This document shows, one piece after another, positions 1 through 6,703 of a DNA stretch of 8,219 nt. The DNA is from an uncultured Bacteroides sp. Its GTDB lineage: Bacteria > Bacteroidota > Bacteroidia > Bacteroidales > Bacteroidaceae. Made by a program: the position numbers and the translations under genes. A model generated the notes under the pieces. It was given only the letters and a program-made list of their open reading frames with translations. It was not told the DNA's origin and made no database searches. The stretch spans positions 1-8,219 of the forward strand of contig USSR01000287.1 of NCBI GenBank assembly GCA_900557355.1. The letters run 5' to 3'. The number at the start of each line of letters is the position of its first letter. The first letter of the stretch is position 1.

Positions 1-370
1 GGTATCTGAAAGTTCGGCGGTTGCCCGTGATAATGGTGGGGTATTAGTGAATGGACGTAATAGGGTGGATGCGCAGACATGGTTCACGGCTATCGGTTCA
101 CAAAGTGGTCTGCCACAGTATTATACTTATAGTGCTACCAATATTCGATTGCAGGAGGCGGCTATCGGTTACACGCTTCCACGTAAATGGTTGCATGATG
201 TATGCGATATTCAGTTGTCTGTTGTGGGACGCAATCTCTGTATGATTTATAATAAAGCTCCTTTTGATCCGGAAGCCGTTGCAACGACTGGTAACTATTA
301 TCAAGGGATCGACTTTTTCATGTTGCCGAGTACCCGTAATGTCGGTTTGAATGTGAAAATCAACTTTTAA
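1..370 (+). CDS. SusC/RagA-family TonB-dependent outer membrane transporter, C-terminal end
   Basis: Only the last 122 codons are inside the window; the frame is open from base 2 and stops at TAA 368-370. SusC-family proteins are outer-membrane beta-barrels of about 1,000 residues that import oligosaccharides with energy from TonB, capped by a SusD lipoprotein. The visible part has the typical last strands: an aromatic-rich stretch (TWFTAIGSQ), the IRLQEAAIGYTLPRKWL strand, the VVGRNLCMIYNKAPFDPE strand and turn, and a final strand RNVGLNVKINF ending in Phe, as expected of a barrel assembled by the Bam machinery. The FDPEA...GNYYQGIDFFMLPSTR segment is a familiar SusC ending. A GTG at 47 is internal, not a start. 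A susD gene follows after 19 bases, so the two are almost certainly co-transcribed. The substrate cannot be read from this fragment. Confidence 0.93.
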   Translation, partial: VSESSAVARDNGGVLVNGRNRVDAQTWFTAIGSQSGLPQYYTYSATNIRLQEAAIGYTLPRKWLHDVCDIQLSVVGRNLCMIYNKAPFDPEAVATTGNYYQGIDFFMLPSTRNVGLNVKINF

Positions 371-389
371 CAGATAAAAAGTAGACACT

Positions 390-1997
390 ATGAAATATAT
401 AACATCTACCATAAAATTGCTTTCGCTAGCGCTATTGCTTATTGTCGGTTACGCTTGTACGGATAATTTCGATAAAGTCAACCGGAAGGATTATCAGGTT
501 GACAAAGAAGAGCTGGGGCGTGAAAGTTATAACGTAGGCGCCAGTCTTAAAGGATTACAAGGGTTGGTGATTCCTACGGAAGAACATCTCTATCAGTTTG
601 TTGAAGCACTTGGCGCAGGTGCGTTTGCCGGTTACATTGGTTGTACTGTAGAATGGACGGCTAAGTTTGAAACGTATAATCCACCAATAGATTGGCAAGA
701 AGCTCCTTTTTCAGATTTAGTCACCCGTACTTATCCGTTTTATCGGGACTTGTTGGATAAAACAGACGATCCTGTGGCGTTGGCACTGGGGAAACTGTTT
801 CGTGTGGTCATCATGCAGCGTGTGACAGATATGTACGGTCCGATTCCTTATTCAAAAATCATTTCTAAAACAGGTAAGATTTCTCTTACCGTACCTTATG
901 ATTCGCAGGAAGAGGTATATAAGCAAATGTTCAGTGAATTGGACGAAGTGAGTGATGTCCTTAGGGATAATCTCAATTTGAGTGCGGAAGCTTTTCGTAA
1001 ATTTGATGATGTATATCAAGGCGATCTTTCCAAATGGCTCAAATTTACTAATTCACTCAAATTGCGTATGACCATGCGCTTGACTTATGTACCGGAAATG
1101 CAGGCGGAAATACAACGAATAGCCGAAGAAGCTGTAACGGCAGGCGTAATGACGGAAATAAATGATAACGCTTTCTTGAAAGTGGAAGAAAATAGGGTTG
1201 CTATGATTTTTAATGACTGGAATGACCAGCGTGCGGGGGCTGATATTATCTCATATATGAATGGTTATAAAGATCCGCGTCGGGAAAAGATGTTCACTAC
1301 AGTGAAAATGATTGTATATGATGAAAACTTCCAACCGCAAGAGGTTGATGGATACGCGGGTATTCGTATTGGCATTGATGTGACTACCAAGGATGAGATG
1401 GTAAATGCATACAGCATACCGATTATCAGCAGTACCAGTCCTTTTTTATGGATGAATGCCGCAGAAATCACTTTCTTACGTGCCGAAGGTGCCTTGCGAG
1501 GCTGGAATATGGGTGGGGAAGCTAAAGATTTATATAATATGGCGATAGCTCTTTCTTTTGAACAATATGGTCTGTCGGGCTCTGAAACCTATGCGGAGAA
1601 TTCGACTGACACTCCGGAAGCGTACAATGATCCGACATTTGCCTATACTGATTGGGAAGGTCCGAGAAGTACTATTACTATTGCTTGGGAAGATGGTGCG
1701 GATAATTTTGAACGTAATCTTGAACGTATCATCACTCAAAAATGGATTGCTAATTTCCCTTTAGGTGTTGAGTCATGGAGTGAACTCCGCCGTACAGGAT
1801 ATCCTCATCTTATGCCGGTTATAGAAAACAAAAGTGGTGGTAGCATCAGTTCCGAGCATATGATCCGTCGTTTGTGGTATCCGCCTACAGAATATACTGA
1901 AAATCTTTCGAATATCAATTTGGCGATAGGTATGTTAGGAGGTCCTGACAATGGGGGAACGAGATTGTGGTGGGATAAGAAATCTTATCTCAATTGA
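390..1997 (+). CDS. SusD/RagB-like surface glycan-binding lipoprotein
   Basis: A 535-residue protein, the usual length for the SusD family. It begins with a lipoprotein signal peptide: a hydrophobic core at residues 9-19 and a lipobox GYAC with the lipidated Cys at residue 23, followed by TDNFDKVN. SusD proteins sit on the cell surface as a lid on the SusC barrel and bind glycan before import. The C-terminal third carries strong family signatures: an ERIITQKWIANFPLGVESW segment, then SELRRTGYPHLMPV, and a final GGPDNGGTRLWWDKK. These fit the SusD-like Pfam groups seen beside GH18 endoglycosidases (PF12771 or PF12741; which one is a guess). The ATG at 390 lies 19 bases after the susC stop and gives a complete signal peptide, so the start is well supported. 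Substrate is not evident, but the downstream GH18-like genes suggest an N-glycan or another GlcNAc-containing glycan. Confidence 0.95.
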   Translation: MKYITSTIKLLSLALLLIVGYACTDNFDKVNRKDYQVDKEELGRESYNVGASLKGLQGLVIPTEEHLYQFVEALGAGAFAGYIGCTVEWTAKFETYNPPIDWQEAPFSDLVTRTYPFYRDLLDKTDDPVALALGKLFRVVIMQRVTDMYGPIPYSKIISKTGKISLTVPYDSQEEVYKQMFSELDEVSDVLRDNLNLSAEAFRKFDDVYQGDLSKWLKFTNSLKLRMTMRLTYVPEMQAEIQRIAEEAVTAGVMTEINDNAFLKVEENRVAMIFNDWNDQRAGADIISYMNGYKDPRREKMFTTVKMIVYDENFQPQEVDGYAGIRIGIDVTTKDEMVNAYSIPIISSTSPFLWMNAAEITFLRAEGALRGWNMGGEAKDLYNMAIALSFEQYGLSGSETYAENSTDTPEAYNDPTFAYTDWEGPRSTITIAWEDGADNFERNLERIITQKWIANFPLGVESWSELRRTGYPHLMPVIENKSGGSISSEHMIRRLWYPPTEYTENLSNINLAIGMLGGPDNGGTRLWWDKKSYLN

Positions 1998-2040
1998 CGA
2001 GAGAGTTTGAATACGAATAAAAGAATGAAAAAGAATTTAT

Positions 2041-2991
2041 ATGAAAACAATAATATATAAACAATTCATTTATAGTCTTCTGTTTTTAACGGCTTTTTTA
2101 TTGCCTGTTGCTTGTGATGACTGGAATGAACCTGAAATTGTAGATATTGATATTAATAGTGCGAAAGAACAGAATCCGGAACTATGGGCGCGTTATATGC
2201 AGGCATTACGTACCTACAAACAAAGTAAACATTACTTGTCATATGCGCACTTTGATAATTCTCCGGAAAAATCGCTAAATGAAGGTAGTTATCTTCGGGC
2301 ATTGCCGGATTCGTTGGATATTGTGACCTTGGGTAATTCTCACCAAATCTCTGATTATGATCGGGAGGATATCCCTCTATTGCAGGAAAAGAGTATCCGG
2401 GTGCTTTATTTGATAGATTATGTAGCTCACGCCTCTTCCTTAACAGATATCACGGCATTAAATAGTTGGTTGGATAAAGAAATTGCTACGTCGGCCGAAC
2501 TCAATCTGGACGGATTTGCTTTTACCGGTCTTCCGCTCTATAATGGAACTGATGCTGAATTGGCATCGTATAAAGAGAAATCACGGCTGATTGTTTCTAA
2601 ATTATCTACTGCTACGGGACAGGATAAATTATTGGTATTGGAAGGAAATCCGGCTTTCGTTGATGAAGCAGACTTTGACAAATTGAATTATATTGTGTTG
2701 AATACTGCAGAGTTGACCAATGTAACCGATTTGAAATTGCAGGTGACGGGGATTCTTGCCAATAGTTTATTGTCTAAAGATAAATTATTGTTATCTGTTC
2801 AAATGGGCGGACAAGTAATTGATGAGACTGGTGTAAAACAAGAGGCTGTAACTTTAATGACTGACCGTGTGGTTGCTCTTGGTCCATTAGCTGGATTGGG
2901 AATTTATGCTATAGGCAATGATTATTATAGCCCGATAAGGAATTACGAGATTACACGAACGGCTATTCAACTAATGAACCCATCGAAATAA
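2041..2991 (+). CDS. GH18-like lipoprotein with a degenerate catalytic motif (BT1044-like group)
   Basis: A 316-residue putative surface lipoprotein. Its signal peptide ends in lipobox PVAC (Cys25), followed by DDWNEPE. The rest reads as a compact GH18 TIM barrel: YLSYAHFDN (about 67-73), LDIVTLGN (92-99), IRVLYLIDYVAH (119-130), LNLDGFAFTGL (155-164), KLLVLEGNP (176-184), LNYIVLNTAEL (195-205), KLLLSVQMGG (228-237) and GLGIYAIGNDYY (276-287). In active GH18 enzymes strand 4 has DxxDxDxE. Here the aligned residues are D157, A160, T162 and L164, so the catalytic Glu and two Asp are gone. I infer a glycan-binding role rather than hydrolysis. The gene starts 43 bases after susD. An ATG at 2025 opens only a very short frame and is not the start. 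The family assignment rests on strand pattern and context, not on a search. Confidence 0.82.
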   Translation: MKTIIYKQFIYSLLFLTAFLLPVACDDWNEPEIVDIDINSAKEQNPELWARYMQALRTYKQSKHYLSYAHFDNSPEKSLNEGSYLRALPDSLDIVTLGNSHQISDYDREDIPLLQEKSIRVLYLIDYVAHASSLTDITALNSWLDKEIATSAELNLDGFAFTGLPLYNGTDAELASYKEKSRLIVSKLSTATGQDKLLVLEGNPAFVDEADFDKLNYIVLNTAELTNVTDLKLQVTGILANSLLSKDKLLLSVQMGGQVIDETGVKQEAVTLMTDRVVALGPLAGLGIYAIGNDYYSPIRNYEITRTAIQLMNPSK

Positions 2992-3003
2992 AAAAGAATT
3001 AAT

Positions 3004-4665
3004 ATGAAAAAGAATCTTATCATACATTTTATATTAGTATTGTTACTGAAAATAGGAGTAACAGGGTGTACCGAAGAGACTATCTCAATGAATGCGGACA
3101 GAATGCCTGACGAGACGGCTATGGATAATATTGCAGGTGCCCTGCGTAACACAACTACATTGACTAATAAAGCATTTATTGAGTTGACGGAAGGGGACGA
3201 ATCTGCCACAGAGGAAATATTCTATTCACTGTCACAATCAGCCGGAAGCAGGTTGACTGTCACAGCCGTTGTAAACGAGAAGCTTGTAGAAGATTATAAT
3301 GAGGAAAACAATTCCAAATTGAATACATTGCCGGCTGGGAATGTGCAGTTCGAAAATGGCGGAGTTCTTTCAATAGATGCTGGAGAACAAAAATCTGCCA
3401 AAATCAAATTTACTATATCCACAGCCGGACTGAATACTGATACTCCATATCTTTTGCCATTAACTATGGAAGAAATACCTACAGGAGTAAAGGTGGATAC
3501 TAAGAAACAGGTGCTTTATTATATTGTAAATATTCGGAAAAGAATAACGACTTGTTATCCTAATAACCAGTATGAACAAATAGATATGCCGCCAATGCTA
3601 CCTGATGCATTTGTTGTTTTCTATGTGAATACTTCAACTTATCAACCGTTGATAGCTGATGTTTATGGAATTCAAAAAATTAATCAGATAGATTATACTC
3701 AAGCTTTACATAATATAGGTAGTATCGTGAATCTACGAATTGTGACAATGGACTATGAGTCTGCAACAGGACGTGCACTGCTCAATTTGAGTAGTGACAT
3801 ACGTGATGTGTTGGAAAAGGCGGATAAGTTTATTCGTCCGCTTCAGGAACACGGACGTAAAGTATGTCTTAGCATTGAAAATGGTAATAAAGGGTTTGGC
3901 TTTTGTAATTTAAACGATATGCAGCTTGCAGATTTTGTTCAACAGGTGAAAAATGTGGTAGAACTTTATCGTTTGGATGGAATAAATCTCTGGGACAAAG
4001 TGAGTACTTATAACAAGGAAGGTATGTTTGCTATGAATACAGTCTCTTATCCTAAACTAATAAAAGCATTGCGGGATGCACTTCCTGAAAAGTTGCTGAC
4101 AGTTGTTGATAAGGGAGAAGCTACTGAATATTTTTATGATGTAAATCGATGTGGCGGCATTGAGGTAGGTAAGTATATAGACTATGCGTGGCATGCGTAT
4201 GATAGTGGAAAAGAAGTGGTACAGATTATAGAACCATGGGACGCAGAGCATCCTTATAGTGAATATACTCGTAAACCTATTATAGGGCTGGCACCGGAAT
4301 GTTATGGAAGTTTGGTTATTCCATTATATGAAAAAGGAGAAAATCCTTTGAGAGATAAATCGCAATATAGGATGGTGGATTGGAAAATGAATAAGCGTAA
4401 AAAAAATAATATTGTTGTATATGCGTTTGATCTTACAGCCAATGAGCAAAATATGTATGAAGGAATGGTGAACGATATCGCGATAGGAGATGGCATTAAC
4501 GCTATGATGGATGATGGTGCTTATTGGGGGCAATCCATCTATCCTCCTTATGATTGGGGATTTATTTCCGGTGAGTATTCTTATACTTATAAACCGTTGG
4601 ACTGGCTTTTGCGCCAGATGTATAATGTGTATTCAAAAGGATGGGTACGTCCGTCCGGAATGTGA
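3004..4665 (+). CDS. DUF1735 + GH18-like (Endo H/F type fold) lipoprotein, catalytic residues replaced
   Basis: A 553-residue putative surface lipoprotein starting 12 bases after the previous stop. The signal peptide ends in lipobox VTGC (Cys22). Residues about 50-178 look like a DUF1735 domain (N-terminal domain of BT_3987-type endoglycosidases), including VVNEKLVEDYNEEN, then VLSIDAGEQKSAKIKF and YLLPLTMEEI. Residues about 200-545 form a GH18 barrel of the endo-beta-N-acetylglucosaminidase kind. KVCLSIENGNKGFGFCNL (286-303) matches the LSxLGNHxGxGFxNF strand of Endo F-like enzymes, and LDGINLWDKVSTYNKEG (324-340) matches their strand 4, LDGxDFDDEY. At DxxDxDxE the protein has D325, N328, W330 and K332, so the general acid Glu is Lys and two Asp are lost. 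Hydrolysis by the normal GH18 mechanism is therefore unlikely, and a surface glycan-binding role is inferred. Full length, with no internal stop or frameshift. Confidence 0.88.
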   Translation: MKKNLIIHFILVLLLKIGVTGCTEETISMNADRMPDETAMDNIAGALRNTTTLTNKAFIELTEGDESATEEIFYSLSQSAGSRLTVTAVVNEKLVEDYNEENNSKLNTLPAGNVQFENGGVLSIDAGEQKSAKIKFTISTAGLNTDTPYLLPLTMEEIPTGVKVDTKKQVLYYIVNIRKRITTCYPNNQYEQIDMPPMLPDAFVVFYVNTSTYQPLIADVYGIQKINQIDYTQALHNIGSIVNLRIVTMDYESATGRALLNLSSDIRDVLEKADKFIRPLQEHGRKVCLSIENGNKGFGFCNLNDMQLADFVQQVKNVVELYRLDGINLWDKVSTYNKEGMFAMNTVSYPKLIKALRDALPEKLLTVVDKGEATEYFYDVNRCGGIEVGKYIDYAWHAYDSGKEVVQIIEPWDAEHPYSEYTRKPIIGLAPECYGSLVIPLYEKGENPLRDKSQYRMVDWKMNKRKKNNIVVYAFDLTANEQNMYEGMVNDIAIGDGINAMMDDGAYWGQSIYPPYDWGFISGEYSYTYKPLDWLLRQMYNVYSKGWVRPSGM

Positions 4666-4727
4666 GAAATAAAATGAATCTTAAAACTAAAGATATAATG
4701 AGTCTGATAATTCAAAACAAGAATATA

Positions 4728-5948
4728 ATGAAAATAAGTAATAATTGTTTGGTCATGGTTTTCCTGTTATTAATAACAGGTTGTGACAACAAAGATTATA
4801 CTAAGGAATCTCCTTTTGGTAATAGTGTATATATTGATGCGGCGAAAGTGAAGGATATAGCTAATTTTACATTTAATAATCTTAAACAGGATGGACAGCA
4901 ACAGATTTCTGCTGTATTGGCATATCCTGCTGAGCAGGATATAGATGTCAGCTTTCGGACAGATCCTTCATTGATAAGTTATTATAATGCACGTTTAGGG
5001 AATAATTATGCAATGTTGGATGCTAAGTATTATAAGTTCTCCACCCAGCATGTTGTCATTCCTAAGGGAAGTGTAGATTCGGAAATGGTAACTATTGAAT
5101 TTTCCAACCTGATAGACTTGGATATTGACACTAGCTTTCTATTACCTGTTACTATTGGAGAAGCATCAGGAGGGATGAGCATATTGGGCGGATCTAAAAA
5201 TATCTGTTACATAGTGCGTCGTTCCAGTGCTATAACTACTGCTGTCAGTCTTGCTAACAATTATTTTGAGATACCGGGATTTGTTGCCGGTAGTCCTACT
5301 GCTAATGTAGTAAACGGATTGAAGCAACTTACTTTCGAAGCTGTTGTTCGAGTGAATAGATTTGATCCTCTTACTGAAATCTCATCCATTATGGGTATTG
5401 AGCAATATTGTTTGTTACGTTTTGGTGATTCTGGCTTTCCTAGACAGCAATTGCAATTTGCGGTTAATGAAATGAAATTTCCAAATGCCAATGATGGTAA
5501 ACTGTTGCAACCTGGTGAGTGGTATCATGTTGCCGTTACTTATGACACGGAGACAAAGGCTGCTATTATGTATGTAGATGGTAAAGAGCAGAGCCGCATT
5601 GACGATTACGGAAATGGGGAAGCCATAAACCTTGGAAAACAGAAGAAAGGAGACTTTATGTTTAAGATAGGACACTCTTATGGAGACCCCGACGATATGA
5701 GTCGGCAATTAAATGGAGAGATTTGTGAAGTACGTATATGGAATGTGCTCCGTTCACAAGAAGAAATTTACAGGAATATGTATGATGTTGATCCCCAAAC
5801 TACTGGTTTGAAAGCTTACTGGAAGTTCAACGAAGGTAAAGGAAATAACATTGCAAAAGACTTGACCGGTAATGGAAATGATGCTGTGGCTTATACAACT
5901 GCTATATGGCCGGAGGGGATTGAAGTACCGCAGAAAAATAAAGAGTAG
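4728..5948 (+). CDS. DUF1735 + LamG-like (concanavalin-type) surface lipoprotein
   Basis: A 406-residue putative surface lipoprotein. The frame is open further upstream (GTG/ATG-type starts at 4641, 4674 and 4698). Only the ATG at 4728 places a proper signal peptide at the N-terminus: MKISNN, a hydrophobic stretch, then lipobox ITGC with Cys19. The 4641 start would overlap the preceding gene and bury the signal. Residues about 20-165 are DUF1735-like: VSFRTDPSLISYYNARLGNN, then HVVIPKGSVDSEMVTIEF and LLPVTIGEASGG. Residues about 180-395 form a LamG/LamG-like jelly roll (Laminin_G_3 type): LTFEAVVRVNRF, EWYHVAVTYD, AIMYVDGKEQ, GEICEVRIWNVLRSQEEI and LKAYWKFNEGKG followed by LTGNGNDA. The likely role is carbohydrate binding on the cell surface as an accessory to the SusC/SusD complex. 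It is the last gene before a strong terminator. Confidence 0.88.
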   Translation: MKISNNCLVMVFLLLITGCDNKDYTKESPFGNSVYIDAAKVKDIANFTFNNLKQDGQQQISAVLAYPAEQDIDVSFRTDPSLISYYNARLGNNYAMLDAKYYKFSTQHVVIPKGSVDSEMVTIEFSNLIDLDIDTSFLLPVTIGEASGGMSILGGSKNICYIVRRSSAITTAVSLANNYFEIPGFVAGSPTANVVNGLKQLTFEAVVRVNRFDPLTEISSIMGIEQYCLLRFGDSGFPRQQLQFAVNEMKFPNANDGKLLQPGEWYHVAVTYDTETKAAIMYVDGKEQSRIDDYGNGEAINLGKQKKGDFMFKIGHSYGDPDDMSRQLNGEICEVRIWNVLRSQEEIYRNMYDVDPQTTGLKAYWKFNEGKGNNIAKDLTGNGNDAVAYTTAIWPEGIEVPQKNKE

Positions 5949-5987
5949 CTTTTGGGAATAATATCTTGAAATGAAATTAGTGCAAAT

Positions 5988-6026
5988 AAATCACCTTTGT
6001 TACATTGTGTTTCAAAGGTGATTTTT
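5988..6026 (+). terminator. Rho-independent terminator of the SusC/SusD operon
   Basis: A perfect 12-bp stem, AAATCACCTTTG (5988-5999) with CAAAGGTGATTT (6013-6024), closes a 13-base loop. The right arm runs into a T-run (6022-6026). It lies 39 bases after the last operon stop. The A-rich left flank might also allow some termination on the other strand. Confidence 0.88.
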
Positions 6027-6194
6027 CTGTTTAGATTCAATTCTTTAAAATATCAGTCATTTTATCTTAGGCGATATATAATGTGCATTTGCTATAAGAA
6101 TAATGCTTGGTGCTTTGGTTTTCTCGGATTTTATGTTCACCTTTGTATTGCATTACAATATTTAAGTCGTTTATATGTCTTAGGAGATCCTTAG

Positions 6195-6226
6195 TTGTCG
6201 TCAGTTGCAGGTATATATATACTTTG
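6195..6226 (+). promoter_or_regulatory. Candidate Bacteroidetes-type promoter for structured RNA copy A
   Basis: TTG at 6195-6197 is followed by about 20 bases and then TATACTTTG (6218-6226). This is close to the Bacteroides -7 box TAnnTTTG but has one extra base between TA and TTTG. A start 6-9 bases later would fall at about 6232-6235, just before the closing stem of copy A at 6240. That agreement is the main support. Confidence 0.5.
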
Positions 6227-6234
6227 CAGTTAAT

Positions 6235-6345
6235 GATAGTACGGCTCTGTGTTCCTCGTGTGGTAGGTTAATTACCCCACTCATATCCTAGGCTGCGGCT
6301 AATAGATTTGTAATGCAGCGGGGGATCAGGGTCGTATCTTTTTAT
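6235..6345 (+). ncRNA. Putative structured small RNA, copy A
   Basis: About 110 bases, clearly richer in G+C than the surrounding spacer, with a consistent fold worked out by hand. The closing helix P1 pairs UACGGCUCUG (6240-6249) with CAGGGUCGUA (6327-6336), ten pairs including two G-U. Helix P1b continues it: UUCCUCG (6252-6258) with CGGGGGA (6319-6325). Hairpin P2 spans about 6259-6279 with loop GGUUAAU. Hairpin P3 pairs CUAGGC (6288-6293) with GC and UAG (6298-6305) across a UGCG tetraloop. P1 is followed by UUUUU (6339-6343), so the closing helix can double as an intrinsic terminator, which fixes the strand as +. A second, diverged copy lies about 290 bases downstream. The shape (rod closed by a terminal helix) loosely recalls 6S RNA or the Bacteroidales-1 motif, but I do not claim either. 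The function is unknown. Confidence 0.68.
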
Positions 6346-6397
6346 TGAGATTTTTATATACCATTCTGCATTATTTTATAATAAAACATTGATTTTA

Positions 6398-6428
6398 TTG
6401 GCTTTATAAGGAAATAGTCTTATCTTTG
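6398..6428 (+). promoter_or_regulatory. Bacteroidetes-type promoter upstream of structured RNA copy B
   Basis: TTG (6398-6400), a 20-base spacer and TATCTTTG (6421-6428) match the Bacteroides -33/-7 consensus (TTTG, 19-21 bases, TAnnTTTG) at every defined -7 position. Transcription would begin near 6435. It would first read the hairpin leader at 6453-6516 and then copy B. Confidence 0.65.
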
Positions 6429-6452
6429 TAGGGCATTACATGTCTATTTTGC

Positions 6453-6516
6453 CGACTGGAAGCCAAGGAGCCTTTAGTCGTAAACGACTACGAACATATT
6501 AAAAATATGTTCGTAG
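6453..6516 (+). promoter_or_regulatory. Leader with overlapping, mutually exclusive hairpins
   Basis: Three pairings share bases. CGACT (6453-6457) can pair with AGTCG (6476-6480). TAGTCG (6475-6480) can pair with CGACTA (6485-6490) over a TAAA loop. CTACGAACATATT (6488-6500) pairs perfectly over 13 bp with AATATGTTCGTAG (6504-6516) over an AAA loop. Forming the second removes three bases from the third. The third is followed by TTTC only, so it is a weak terminator at best. The arrangement is attenuator-like but could also be part of a separate short RNA. Confidence 0.45.
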
Positions 6517-6522
6517 TTTCGC

Positions 6523-6625
6523 GATATTACGGTTCTGTCCCCGTGTGGAGGGTTAATGCCCCCACTGTATCCTAGGCTTCGGCATAGATATGTAATGCAA
6601 CGGGTCAGCAGGACCGTATTTTTTA
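6523..6625 (+). ncRNA. Putative structured small RNA, copy B
   Basis: A diverged duplicate of the RNA at 6235-6345 that keeps the same fold. P1 pairs UACGGUUCUG (6528-6537) with CAGGACCGUA (6609-6618). Relative to copy A a G-U pair becomes G-C and a C-G pair becomes U-A, so changes occur on both sides while pairing is kept. P1b is shorter: CCCG (6540-6543) with CGGG (6601-6604). P2 (about 6543-6565) keeps the loop segment GGUUAAU. P3 pairs CUAGGC (6572-6577) with GCAUAG (6582-6587), with one G-A mismatch, across a UUCG tetraloop, matching the UGCG of copy A. TATCCTAGGCT and TGTAATGCA are identical in both copies. P1 runs into UUUUUU (6619-6624). No good promoter lies immediately upstream (TAGTTTCG at 6514-6521 is a poor -7), so it is probably read from 6398-6428. 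Family unknown. Confidence 0.68.
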
Positions 6626-6703
6626 TATTGATTTAGAACTTGACTCTGTAAAGACCCTGTAAATGGGAAAATTTAGCAATATAAATATTATTTTATGTAT
6701 CGT

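Larger units (their letters stand above)
5949..6703. other. Gene-free stretch between the SusC/SusD operon and the defence remnants
   Basis: No convincing protein gene lies here. A 65-codon frame at 5997-6194 starts inside the terminator hairpin and resembles nothing I know. The stretch contains the operon terminator, two copies of a putative structured RNA, two candidate promoters and a leader with nested hairpins, all listed separately. Bases 6027-6190 hold nothing I can interpret. Bases 6626-6703 contain only an imperfect 11-base tandem duplication (6642-6663). Confidence 0.7.

Noticed and set aside
98..412. 104-codon - strand ORF opposite the susC end
   Set aside because: It is a shadow of the susC frame, which has clear family features; the antisense product resembles nothing.
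2025..2060. Short ATG frame just before the GH18-like gene (MKKNLYENN...)
   Set aside because: It stops after 11 codons and overlaps the real start at 2041 in another frame; at most it could influence translation.
4641..4727. Upstream extension of the LamG-like lipoprotein
   Set aside because: It would overlap the previous gene and place 29 residues before a perfect lipoprotein signal; the ATG at 4728 is the better start.
5415..5708. 97-codon - strand ORF opposite the LamG-like gene
   Set aside because: Antisense shadow of a well-supported coding frame with no recognisable content of its own.
5997..6194. 65-codon + strand ORF rich in Phe, Cys and Tyr
   Set aside because: It begins inside the terminator hairpin, has no recognisable domain or signal, and is typical of random AT-rich frames.
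6523..6625. Cobalamin riboswitch or other known metabolite riboswitch
   Set aside because: No B12-box-like or other diagnostic core sequence is present. Each copy ends in its own U-tract, and no + strand gene follows.
6642..6663. Tandem 11-base repeat as the start of a CRISPR or attachment site
   Set aside because: There are only two imperfect copies with no spacer, no integrase and no tRNA nearby.
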